Assembly (NCBI RefSeq): GCF_949628265.1
Contig: NC_088788.1
Span: 1,240,001-1,304,000 of the forward strand
DNA from: Cloeon dipterum
Lineage: Eukaryota > Arthropoda > Insecta > Ephemeroptera > Baetidae
Length of the DNA: 64,000 bases
Direction: 5' to 3'
Shown here piece after piece: positions 23,841 through 34,737 of this stretch. The notes below the pieces were generated by a model that saw only the letters and a program-made list of their open reading frames with translations, searched no databases and was not told the DNA's origin. The number at the start of each line of letters is the position of its first letter. The first letter of the stretch is position 1. Made by a program: the position numbers and the translations under genes.

Positions 23841-23880
23841 CTCTATATAAATTAATTGCGGTTTCAGCCTTCAGTGAATG
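23841..23880 (+). promoter_or_regulatory. Candidate core promoter (TATA plus initiator)
   Basis: CTCTATATAAATT (TATA from 23844) is followed by CCTTCAGTG, an arthropod-type TCAGT initiator with A at 23873. The 29-base spacing is ideal. A second TATA-like TTATATAAGG lies at about 23962. No downstream protein-coding exon is recognised. Confidence 0.35.
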
Positions 23881-24900
23881 AATGATCGGCGGGAGGGAGA
23901 GTACACACACACAAATAATTTGTATGGACGGCTGGACAGCTGGCAGCGAATCAGACGTTATATAAGGCGAAACAAATATAATATATTATATATTGGTCAT
24001 CGCAGGCGCGCATCGCGCTCTCAATGCCACACACTCGCCGCAGCAGCGCACTTTAGGACTAAAATAAAGCAGCTCGCGCTTGAGAAAGTATTGTTTGACA
24101 ATGCGCATCACACCCAAGGCTCGCATTTAAACCGAACGTAAATACAGTCTCGAAAGTCGAACGGACCGAAAGGTTTTTGTTCTGAAAATAATGGAAAATT
24201 AAATACTATTTATTTTTTGCTTGAAATTAAAGCTGTTTTAATTTTTTAAACCAATTAGTGCCTTTTTCTCTTTTACGAAGGATCTTTACACTTTCATAAG
24301 TTTCAAAATCAAATTCAGCGAGTGAGGTCGACATTACTCATAGACTTTGCAGCAATAATACATCCTGCTGCTGAGTGAGAAATTTCTTTTTCCGAACCTT
24401 GGTGTCCGTTCGAGAGCATACATAATCAGTGATTCGTTGGAAATTTCCCTTCGACAATCCCTTCGGTATATCTGATTCAGACGAATACATATTTTCGAGT
24501 TATGACATTACAGAGTTCACGCGCACGCACAATGCATAAGTATCGATTTGCGCGCTCCTTAAAGGTATAGGTGCGACCTAGTTCGCCTCTATGGCATGCT
24601 CGCCCAGAGCCAGGGTCAGGGTTCTCGCGGCGCGCTCCTTTATCGGTGACGAATTAAATGCTTCTGTCTTTTTACCTTTGTTAATGTTCTCCAGCCGTTT
24701 TTTTTTTGTTTTGAAAATATATTTTATGATTCTTTGTTCTGTGGATGATGTTATTTTTTAAAGTGCTTCAAAGGCTCTTCGGGAAATTTGTAAAAATCCT
24801 ATGGTTGTTTTTTTTAACTATAGAAAAACGTAAAATGAAATTAGCTTGGAAAATTAACATGAAAATGCCGTCAGCGCAACGAATATTTTGTTGTTGTTTC
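23881..24900. other. Non-coding DNA, no gene seen
   Basis: If the candidate promoter is real, this would be a non-coding first exon and intron. I find no coding exon. Confidence 0.4.
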
Positions 24901-24904
24901 TTTA

Positions 24905-25260
24905 GTAACAGCTGATTAGCCGTTAATTAGCGAATGGACCGTTAGATGGCACATCAGGCCAATGGATAAATGTAACAAAATACGCGGGAATTAAATTATT
25001 AGGTTGGCACGCCCCTTTTTCGACGCTTCTGATTGGCCACTGCACTGTCTCCTGATTGGCTTCCATTATTTTGACGCCATATTTAATTCTGACCGGCGGG
25101 AACCAACACAGATCGCTATCCGGACCCCGGTGGGAATTACGACTGCGCAGAAGGTTTAAATTTGGGTAACGCATGCGCAGTGATGAGATTAAGCCTTCCT
25201 GTGAGATTAAGAAGCGATTTTAACAGACTGCGCATGCTTAAGATGCGCAAAAATTTTCTG
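24905..25260 (-). repeat. Dispersed repeat, family D, copy 1 (inverted relative to copy 2)
   Basis: Shares about 350 bp with 56790-57145 in opposite orientation: AGCTGATTAG..., TAGATGGCACATCAGGC, AAAATACGCGGGAAT, TTGGCACGCCCCTTTTT, CCTGATTGGC, GACCGGCGGGAA, CTGCGCAGAAGG. It contains ACGCATGCGCAGT near 25168 and TGCGCATGC near 25230. There is no coding capacity. Confidence 0.85.
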
Positions 25261-26078
25261 CGCAGCTTCTAAACAGATCGCAACCCGGCCATCGGAGTAA
25301 AAGATCTATAAATTTGCCAGATTTCCGTTTAAATTTGCGAGCTTAACGATTTATTTCACAATTTATTGAATTTTTTCCTAAAATTCGAACACTTTTTGAT
25401 AGAATGCCAAAAATGCTTATCATTTGCATGCAAGGCGGACGTCCAGAAGAGGAAGCATGGTTAAATTTTTGTCCACAATCTGCGATCGCATTCCCTTGCT
25501 TTGTTCCATTACCGAATTTTTCTCTTTGGAACAAAGGTGGCCGCTGTGACAGGTCAAGCGTGGCCAAGGTCAACGCCGAAACTTGCGATTAATTACGCTT
25601 ATCCCATTGTTCAAATAGACGCCGGCACAATTATAGTTATGCGGCGCTATCGATCGCTTGTTGCACTCAATGACTTCTCCTTAATTTTAAGCCGTCAAGG
25701 CTGACGAAATATGAAAATGGCCAGTTTAATTTAAACGAGACTTCTATTTAATTTAAAAAAATTAAACGATTGTGAGAGAAATCTGCACTTCAATCGGAAT
25801 GTTTTTCATTTTTTTTTTAAATTGGTAATTAAATTATAATGTTTCTTTCAACCCTTTACCTTTTTAAATTAACGCCGAAATATTTTCTTTATGATTTCAT
25901 GTAAATTAAAAGACATTTTATTTTAATTAAAGAAATAAAAAATTAAATAAAATTTCCAACTTACAGCGAAGCCATGGCGACGTGTGTATTTGCAGGGGTA
26001 GTTTTGGGGTGGTTGGCGTGTAGTTCTCGGCCGGCGCTGACTGAGCTAGCTTGCTAAGAGGCTGCGCGACTCTTAGCG
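25261..26078. other. Non-coding DNA, no gene seen
   Basis: AT-rich; short open frames only, with no family resemblance. Confidence 0.45.
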
Positions 26079-26229
26079 GCAAAGCAGGGCCCAACAGGCT
26101 GCTGCTCCTCGGGCGGCCGTCGTCGATCGTCAACTGCGACTACTCGCTGCCGCTCTGCGTCGGGCCTGCGTTGGCCGCGGTCGCCGCCCGCCCGCCAACC
26201 CGCCACCTCCTCCGGTTCTTCCAGAGCAA
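26079..26229 (+). CDS. Possible isolated internal exon of an unknown gene
   Basis: A GC-rich island in AT-rich DNA. After CGACTCTTAG the frame AGC-GGC-AAA reads SGKAGPNRLLLLGRPSS..., continues through IVNCDYSLPLCVGPALAA and ends RHLLRFFQSK before AGCAAGGTCAGG, a plausible donor. The reading is compositionally protein-like and stop-free, but it has no start codon, no partner exons, and I do not recognise the family. It could instead be a CpG-rich regulatory stretch. Exon bounds are a guess from splice-like AG and GT. Confidence 0.25.
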
Positions 26230-26379
26230 GGTCAGGATCACCGCTCCTGCTGGCTGGTCCGGCCGGCCGGCCGGTCGGGAGGGGGATCCCTCTAGATTGA
26301 GCTACGTGCGCTGCGCGCCTCACGCACCGGAAGATAAACCCGCCGCTTCGCTTCTTGTACTGAGTAATTAACTCTCACA

Positions 26380-26824
26380 TAACACGTTGTGCGAATTTTT
26401 TGAGGATTTTTTCGCGCTAATCCTGTCAGCAATCTTGTTTTCCACGCCAAATTATTTCCTCTCTCTCTCTAATTGTTTTCACAGGTATTATAAGTACCAA
26501 CAATACAATTTGCATGTTAATGTCTACCGTTTTATAATGGCAATATTTGCATTGCAGTTTTTTTTCTTGCATTACTTAGCAGTTTAAATGCTCGTTTAAA
26601 TTATACTTGGATTCAACTCCTTTTCATTTTATAAAATTCGCTAGAAGGTTGACCCCTTCCCATTTCTTATTGTTTTAACCTTCATTTTATTTCAAAACAT
26701 TTTTCACCAAAGCTTCATCTATAGATATATTATAGTTTGAAGCCATGAGGCCTTTTTCAACAATTTTATCGGAAATAAATCGCACTACTTCCTCTTTTTC
26801 TCGAAATGTTTGAAAAAAATCGCT
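26380..26824. other. Non-coding DNA, no gene seen
   Basis: AT-rich; nothing recognised. Confidence 0.45.
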
Positions 26825-27470
26825 GAACGCCTTTTTCTTCCATAAGAATACCTTTGGTAAATCTGCAGATGTACGGAAACCGATAACTTTGGTCTCTACT
26901 TGCAGCTAAAGAGTTTTTCTATCAATTTATAATCGCAATAACGCTTAAAAATTGATCAAAAAACACGCAAATTGGAAAAACCAGCAAGAATTCTTTGCTT
27001 GATAAATCCTCGTCGTTGATTGGCTGGCGCAATACGCACGTTGCTTGGCAACCACTAGAGCTGTTGACATGCGCGAGCCAATCAGAGCCGAGGATTCTTC
27101 GAGCTAAGAATTATTCTTGCGTGTTAAAATTCGCAATTAAAAGTTGAGTTAGATGCGAATGAAAACGCGATAATCGATGATTTCAGTAAGAATTCTTTGA
27201 TTGTAAAATCCTCGACGCTGATTGGCTGACGCAACACTCACGAAAGCAGCTCCCACACAATTTACATCACATCATGCAACCACGACAGCGTGCAGCCAAT
27301 CAGCGTCGAGGATTTGAAAATCAAAGAATTCTTGCTGCTATCTGCAATTTTCGTGTTTTCATTCATATTTTAATCAATTTTTTAAATTATTTCCGCGATT
27401 ATAAATCTCTTTGGCTTCTAGAAGAGACCAAAAAATCGGTATTTCGCTCATCTGCAACAGAATGATAAGC
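26825..27470. repeat. Fold-back element, family B, double hairpin
   Basis: Outer ends: GGTCTCTACTTGCAGCTAAAGAG near 26893 and GATTATAAATC...AGAGACCAAAA near 27395-27435, with AAATCTGCAGATG and CTCATCTGCA further out. Two hairpins lie inside: CAAGAATTCTTTGCTTG...CGTTGATTGGCTGG with inverse ...AGCCAATCAG (about 26982-27120), and CGACGCTGATTGGCTGACG with inverse CAGCCAATCAGCGTCG (about 27187-27340). Each arm pair carries facing CCAAT boxes. Confidence 0.85.
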
Positions 27471-28669
27471 GATTCTTTTAAAAAAGGATAAATTATTATT
27501 TTTGCGCAGAGAAACTAAATAAGGAAATTCTGCAAAAACATGTTTTTTTGGCCATCACCACCCAAGAGCTTATTCTATTATATTGATAACTCTCAATGCC
27601 ACGCACGAAACGCGTTCACAAACATCTCGAGAATGCTGCAGCAGCCGCCAGGATCTGATTTTTATTTTTACGCACGCATTCGTCACACACAAAACACATT
27701 TCGCCTATCAAAACAGTAAGTGTTTTTTGACAAAACTGTGATACGTGTGACCGTAGATCCGCGGGCAATACAATATTTTATTTATGTTCTCAAGGATGCT
27801 GCAAACTGCGTTTTATAACCGCTCCCAGAAATTGCTGCTAAATTTTTATTAACCGAGGGCAACTTTTTCTAGCATAGAAAATTTTTGCGGAAGCAAAGAC
27901 ACTACTTATTGGCAAATATAGACGTTTTTAGCCAAATAAGTGGAAGCTTCCTAGTTTGCGGGCCGGAATGAAAATAAAGTATTAATTATGCTTGCTCATT
28001 GGCTTGCCGTGCTCATAAAGCTCAGGGCACTGCCTTTTTAAAAACGCAATGAACGCACCTAAAAAGGAGGAAGTTTGGCATAGAGAGTGGAATTCATCAC
28101 GAATACACGCAAAAGTTTGTGCCCGAGTCGGACGCAAAGGTCGCTGGAAGGTAATTGCCCGGCTGACATTGATCTTCAAGCGGCTGCTGCTGCGGCGGCG
28201 GCGGTTCATGCCCTCTCTTTGATGCTGCAGCGAGTGCTTGTTGAAAGCGCACTTGATGAATTTGTTTTTTGATTTTGTCACACGCGGAAGTGATGACAGC
28301 ATACCTTTGCGGCTATGCAAATTCATTTCCTAATTTAGAATTAGGAAATTTGATTGCAATCAAATAATAATATGTGTATTATAATTGGATTGGAGGGAAA
28401 TGTCAAATCGAAGGATGCTCTTTGTTCTCAAGCAAACATAATTGGCTGATAGAGAGATAAGAGGATGATTGCGAATATTCGAGCACTAATTTTGCGTTTG
28501 TCCTTCTCAAGGATGATACAGATATAATTTGGCCTTAAATTTTATTGCATAAAATACCTATAGAAAAATTGTGAAAACTCCTTTTTATCTTGAAAATTCT
28601 TTTAAAAAATTGGGGTAAAGGTCCCAGGTTGCAGCCGTTTAAATTTTAAACTCAAGGATGAATTTTAAA
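27471..28669. other. Non-coding DNA, no gene seen
   Basis: A minus-strand open frame at 27982-28326 (114 codons) has no recognisable domain and no splice context. I leave it unannotated. Confidence 0.45.
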
Positions 28670-29044
28670 GACCGTCTTTGACGAAAATTCTGAGCACACC
28701 AATCGATTCCTGTGGGTCGAATTAGGTAAAGTGGAGGTTTTATCCCGCCAAAATGTTTAGCGCGACGTGCGAACTTTTTTTCCCCGCCAAAACTATATAA
28801 ATGTGAGAAGTGCGCATGCGTAAAAAATGGCTGCATCTGCCAAAGAAGTCATTCGTGCAGGTGGTCTCTCTGCAAGTGCTCTAACCAGCTCTGACGCATG
28901 CGCACTTCTCACATTTATATAGTTTTGGCGGGAAAAAAGTTCGCACGTCGCGCTGGCCTTTTTTCTCGGAAAAAACACCCTTTTTACCTAATTCGACCCT
29001 CAGGAATCAATTGGTGAGCTCAGAAAATTCGTCAAAGACGGTCT
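28670..29044. repeat. Fold-back element, family A, copy 3
   Basis: Perfectly inverted tips GACCGTCTTTGACGAA and TTCGTCAAAGACGGTC, flanked by TTTTAAA on the left and TTTTAAG on the right. It carries TTTCCCCGCCAAAA near 28785, TTTTGGCGGGAAAAAA near 28923, and GCGCATGCG-type sites at about 28812 and 28896. Confidence 0.9.
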
Positions 29045-30431
29045 TTTAAGAGTAGAAATAAATCTAACGATCCTTGCTTAAGTTAATTTTGACCTCGGTC
29101 TCGCTCTCGGAACCGACACTTTGATAAAATATTTATGCACCGACCGTGTTCATTCATTCGGCCAACTTCTTTGTTTAATTTTGCTTGTCACGGCATTGAT
29201 TTAAAACGCACTCAACTTCCCATTTAATTTGCATCATATATTTGATCACAGCACGAGCGTGAAAAATATATTAACCCTGTCTATTTTCTAATTTTCTTTG
29301 ATCGTGCAATGCGAGTTATTTAATGAAAAGATCGTTTATGTAAACACGCTCTGGAGGACACACGTGGCGCTAAACAAGCCAGAGCAGGTAGTTGAGCTTG
29401 AACTTTTTCTTACAAAGTCAGTGCATTCGCATCTCGTGACGGCACACATGGTGTTCAATAAACCACGAAAGCCAATGCAACTACTACAATATAATGAGAA
29501 TAAAACTGCGACCTTCGCCTTGGAAACACGCCTGAGCAATTTCAAGAGCTATTTATATATAGTTGTAAATCGAAGAAATCACAAAATATTAATCGAGTAT
29601 TTTTAGGGCGTTTCCGCGAAAGCATTTTCTTGTCAAGAATAAACGAGTGATCCACTTGACGATAGGATTCCACGGGTGTTTGCGTAAAAAAATCAAGGTC
29701 GCCCAGTCGGCAGTTCGGTGGCCAACGTTGACGTGAACTCTTAATAGCGTGAGAAAAGAGAAGAAGTGAATTCTTCTCTTTCAGCTAGATTAAGTCCGCG
29801 ATGATTTGCAATTCGAGATAGAAGTGGCGAAAATTGAGAGCCGGACATGCGAACGCAATTTTCGGTGGGCGTTGATAATGGCCAAGGCTACGACTGCAAA
29901 AAAATCATCTCAAGTGGCAATGTTGACTTAATGAAACAGCAATTAGTTAGATATAAAATTCAGTTGTAAAATTTATTAGCTTTAAAAAATACATATACGT
30001 AAACAAAATGATAACCAGACGGTTAAATAAAATTTCAAATTTCCAACTCAAGTTGGCATACAAAAGGAGTATTACGCTTTGTTTCTTCAACTTGGAATGC
30101 TTTCAGATTTCAGTTAGTCAAAGAACAGAGCAGAGAAAATCTCAAAAAAGTTTGATCGAAGACTTAGTTACGTTTTTTTGTTTGTTTGTTCAAGTTCCAG
30201 TTACTGGGTGAGTTCTAAATCTGCGTTCATTTGCTGCTCGGTCACTCGGACCGGCTAAACATTTATAATATATTTCATAATAATACACTCTTCTTTCTAA
30301 TTTTGATGCATTTTGTCTAAACAGCAGGTAACTTATTATTCGTTCAAGCCGATTGTTGCGTTTGCAGTTAGGGAGGCACGTGCAAGGGGTTCTAGTCCAG
30401 CTGCCGACTGGGCCGGGCACCAGAAAAAAAA
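29045..30431. other. Non-coding DNA downstream of the Rassf gene
   Basis: Short plus-strand open frames such as 29298-29606 have no recognisable similarity. Some of this may be the 3'UTR of the minus-strand Rassf gene; AATAAA on that strand occurs at 29972-29977. Confidence 0.45.
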
Positions 30432-33400
30432 TCACAGACGAACCTTCAACTCTTCCATTCGCTGTTTGATTCGCCTCCGCATCTCCCGGTACCTGCAACA
30501 TATTCAAAATTCGTCTTTTAGTAGTGCTAGAAATTCGACATGACGTGTTACTAACGAGAAAACCGTTAATTTTGGCGGTTTTTTAGTTCAAATCTATCAA
30601 AAAGTGTGTCAGGAACGCCTCTGATTGGCTGTTCGACGAAGCACTGGCCTTAATTCGAGACAGCAGCGCCACAGCGATAGCCAGCGGAGGTAGTCAGCAG
30701 CCAACCTTGTCGGTTTTAATTGCTATAGCTGTCGCTGTGGCGCTGCCGTCTCGATCTTAGGCGAGTGCTTCGTCAAACAGCCAATCAAAGGCATTCCTGA
30801 CGCACTTTTTAAAACATTCAGACCAAAATCTACCGAAATTAACGGTTTTATGCGTCTCAACCAATCAAAGGAATGTCGTGACGACTTGTCGATTGTTGAA
30901 TGAATGATTCGACTATTTATCTCAATTAACGAACAAAATTCCAAGCTCTAAGTGAAAGTATAAAATGTGTCACTCACTTTGCTTTGATTTTTTTGACCTC
31001 GTTGTCTTCCTCCTGACCGTAGCGGTCGAGAATGGCCTTGCACTCGGCCGTGCTGAAGTTGAGGAATTGGGCCACCTCGTTGGAGATTTCCTGAGTGCTC
31101 TGTGCGTCCATCAAGAACAGTTTGACCACGTCCTCGTGCGGGCCCAGCATGACTCGCGCCACCAGAGGGTAGTCCTCTTCTCTTAACCTCCTTTGCTCTA
31201 AATAAGCAGACAAACAAGAGCAGCCCTCAGCACAGATTGAGGAATTTTACATAAAATTCGGACTAAACCACATACAAAATCCTGGTCAGCAGCCCAGAGG
31301 AATTAAAATTTTTTTTGAGGAACACAACTGACCTCCATTGTCGTGGACGACGAAGAGAGCAAAGTTGTTGGGGTTACTGTCGACCCTGTACTTTTCGAGG
31401 ATGAGATTGACCACCTCTGAAGTGTTGACCAGCGAGGTGACCCAGACGCTCATCTGGCTGCCGTGCGGCGGCAGGAAGAAACTCGTCTCCCGGTTGTAGA
31501 AGTGGCCGTTGATTGAGCAGCGTCGTTTGATTTTGGTGCGAGACCGTCTTTGGCCAGACCTCCTCCTGATGGCGGTTGAGCCCGCACTCTGTCTCGGCTC
31601 GTTTTCCAGCGCCGCCGCCTCTTCCTCAGGGTCGTCAGAGAACTCGGCAGGTGCGGCCAAAGGAGCAGGCCTTCAAACCGGAATGTTAGAGAGAATTTCT
31701 CCGAGGGTTTTTTTAGTCTTTACGTTTTTTCGCCATTGGCTTCAACCTCAGGCTCCTCCTCGTGGTTCGTCGGCATGCCGCTCGTGGGCATTGTCTTGAA
31801 CACCTTGTCGTTTGTGTCTTTCCTTTCGACCTGAAGAAGCTCGTCCAGCTCGTCCCATTGATCCTGCGGAGATAGATTAATTCCATTCAAATCAAGGAAA
31901 AATTTGCCGAACGCTTAGAGAATGAGCGAAAAACACCGATTGTTTGGTCTCTACTTGCAGCTAAAGAGTCAATCTATCGATACATAATCTTAGAAAGTAA
32001 TTTTAGGTTTAAATAAACCTACTGAATTGTGAAAGAAAACTCTAAAATCGGAGAAACAGCAAGAATTCTTTGCTGTACAAATTCTCGACGCTGATTGGCT
32101 GAACGCAGAAGCTCCCGCGTAATTTAAAGCTGCGTTGCTAGGCAACCAGAGGCGCTGCGGACATGCGCGTTGCATCCAGCCAATCAGCGTCGAGAATTTG
32201 TACAGCAAAGAATTCTTGCTGCTTTCTCGTAGAAATTCGCAATTAAAAAACTGAAAATCGGAGATATCCGCAAGAATTCTTAGCATGAAGTATCCTCGAC
32301 TCTGATTGGCTGACGCAACGCTCATTGCAGCATTTCCCGCGCATTGTTGTTAGCTGTTACTAGTTATTAGGCAACCGCGTTTGCATCAGCCAATCAGCGC
32401 CAAGGATTCTTTGAGCGAAAAATTCTTGCTATTTTTTTAGGTTTGCGTGTTTTCATTCGCAATTAAATCGGTTTAAATCAGATTTAAATGTGTTTCAGCG
32501 ATTTTAAATCGATAGATCAACTAATTGCCTGCCAAAAATTCGGTTTTCCATTGAAGGATTTTTGCATTTTTGGTTGAATCTCATTAAAATTATATTTTAG
32601 TTACGTTAAAAGCGCGATTAATAATATCAGACAACTCAGAGAGTGATGCTGGCAGTAAGATCGGTAAGATCCAAGAAGAGTATGTCTGCTATTACCTCCG
32701 ACACATAATGATGCAACAATTTTCGTAGGGAAATGACGCGAAAGATAATAATTCGTTATTAAACGAGATGTAAAAATAAAAAAAAAATCGCAATGAAGGT
32801 TATCAAGCAAGAATGGGACAGGGACAATTGAACGAATTTTGTTGCGTCATCAAGGAACACTTGCCTTCAATTTAATTTAATCAATTCAAGGACAGGCACG
32901 TAACAAAAGTTCTTCTTGCCTCATGAAAAGAAGTTGAGTTGATTTTTTTCTAATTTAATAAAGAAATAATAATTATAGATTGAATTGAAGCAAGCAGATG
33001 AAAGGAAGCGGTGATGGCTCGTTAAGTTTATGATGATTTTCCGGCGTGCCTCTCAAAGATAATTACGTGGAAGGCTTTTTTATAAGTCGGCGTCGGCAAC
33101 TTTAAAGGGTTAGGAATTTTATAAAATCAACAATTAAATGAAATGATAAAAAAATGACTCACACTGGTATTTCCTGCGGAATTGGCCCTCCTGAACGGCT
33201 TTCGGTGCTTTTTCTTTTTCTTCTTCTTGAGCTGCACGGTGACCCGCTGGTCGTCGTCCTCCTTGAGGTGGATCATGTGCATGACGCCCCAGCAGATGCG
33301 CAGCGTGCCCTCCAACACGAGCCGGCCGTTGACGTACCTGCTCTTGATCTCGCCGCTTTTGCCGTCGCAATACTGGTTGTACACCTTCAACTTGCTCTCC

Positions 33401-34274
33401 AGGTGAGTTCGCGGCAGGTGCGTCTTGTTTTCCACCTTGCCGAAGCTCGAGTGCGACTCGACCCGCGTGCCGTGGCCGAAAAGTTGCGGCCCGAACAGCG
33501 CGCCGTAACATGGAACGTGGCAGTATGGAACTCCTTTGTGCTGAAAAATTTCCAAAATTTATTACAAAATTTAATTGGATTACTTGTTGACACGATAGTG
33601 CGTGGAAATAAATTCGATAACCTTTGTTATCATTTTTTACTTCCTTCCGTCAACATTACAAAACTGAAATTTCCGCAAAAATTCAAAATGGAGGAAAATT
33701 CTGAGAGCTGCATTTTCTTTTAATTCTCCAGGTTGATTGAAATTATGAACAAAGTTCCCAGTCAAACATTTTCAGATCAAAACGGAAGTGCTGGACTTGA
33801 TTCTGGATTTCACGTGGGAGGAATCACAAAAAGAAATTTTAAATTGACATTTTTCCCTCGAAAACCTGCGGCAAAAATTGCAAACTAAATACACAATGAA
33901 AGAAAAATGCTCTTCAGGTCTTCACCCTCTCATGTTTGACCAATAATCCATGAGTGTCAATTAAATTGATGAGAATTAAAATAATTCAAGGCCGCGGCGA
34001 GTCACTCACCTCAGCGTGAAGGCCTGGGTTGAGCCTTTTGCCGCATTCCTCGCACCTCAGACACTCAGGGTGCCAGTCGTAGCCCAGCGACTGCTTCCTC
34101 TCGGCTGTCGATTGCAATCAAAACAAACTCGGGTGTAAAAAACGTGTGTGATGTGTTCATGTGTGTGTGTGTTACGTCAAGTTTCAAACACACAGTTGAC
34201 ATATGTAAACAAACTGAAAGATAAAGAGACTGACCGAAATAGACCGGTTTGCCGCATTTGTGGCAGCTCCACAT
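30432..34274 (-). CDS. Rassf: Ras association domain family protein (LIM-RA-SARAH)
   Basis: Coding exons (minus strand): 34274-34235, 34104-34010, 33540-33163, 31863-31724, 31670-31333, 31197-30978, 30492-30432; 423 residues, all GT-AG and in frame. A LIM zinc-binding domain (C4-x2-C7...WHPEC-x2-CEEC...C52-x3-C56) opens the protein, as in Drosophila Rassf. A Ras-association domain spans about residues 268-362 (CSINGHFYNRETSFF..., then PLVARVMLGPHEDV). A SARAH coiled coil (about 372-420; CKAILDRYGQEE...EMRRRIKQRMEELK) ends it. By family knowledge it is a Ras-like GTPase effector that binds the Hippo kinase through SARAH. The last exon is only 61 bp. Without that splice the frame stops three bases into the intron, losing half the SARAH helix. 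Confidence 0.94.
30558..30855. repeat. Fold-back element, family G, in the last Rassf intron
   Basis: Left arm ACCGTTAATTTTGGCGG...CTCTGATTGGCTGTTCGACGAAGCACT...GCAGCGCCACAGCGA; right arm TCGCTGTGGCGCTGC...AGTGCTTCGTCAAACAGCCAATCAAAGG...GAAATTAACGGT. Half-copies lie at 44425-44530 and 50188-50245. No coding capacity. Confidence 0.85.
31900..32550. repeat. Fold-back element, family B, double hairpin, in the third Rassf intron
   Basis: Outer TTGGTCTCTACTTGCAGCTAAAGAG near 31946. Two internal hairpins: TTCTCGACGCTGATTGGCTGAACGC with inverse GCATCCAGCCAATCAGCGTCGAGAA (32085-32200), and CCTCGACTCTGATTGGCTGACGC with inverse GCATCAGCCAATCAGCGCCAAGG (32290-32405). The right outer end is degraded. 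Confidence 0.85.
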
Positions 34275-34737
34275 GACGGCAGATTCGGCCTTTCGGCCGC
34301 CGACGCTGGTGTTCCGTGCCGAAAGGGAAGGACGACGCCGAATTCGGCGAATTCACTGATTACGGCACGCGGGATGATGTTTTCTGAATGCAAATTCTTG
34401 TCAAGAGCCAGCCTCCACTGCTACCAACCGAATCAATCAATAAACAAACGCGAAACTGACTTTGCGAATTTCAATCTTCCAAAGATTACTATATTATTTA
34501 AAAATTCAACCCATCAAGAACAGTTTTGACCGAAATTAAATCGAAATTAATCAATCTTTTGAGCAAAACATCGACAAGATCGAGTGCCTTGCGAATTTTT
34601 ATTATTAAGTTGGCACGAGTTAGCAGGTGCCCGTGGATTCCCGGGCACGCCCACCTGGCTGCAGCTGCTGGTGTCCTCGCCTTGGGTCGGGCGAGCGAGA
34701 AGCGCGACGAAAGGATGCGTTGAGCGCCTTGATACCA
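34275..34737. promoter_or_regulatory. Shared upstream region of Rassf (-) and the PP2C-like gene (+)
   Basis: The two start codons face away from each other across 463 bp, so this stretch must hold at least 5'UTRs and probably a bidirectional promoter. No strong TATA box is visible on either strand in the expected place. Confidence 0.5.

Noticed and set aside
27982-28326. Minus-strand open frame of 114 codons
   Set aside because: Basic, low-information sequence with no recognised similarity or partner exons.
33154-33723. Plus-strand open frame of 189 codons
   Set aside because: Antisense shadow of the third Rassf exon, whose minus-strand frame has clear family similarity and good splice sites.
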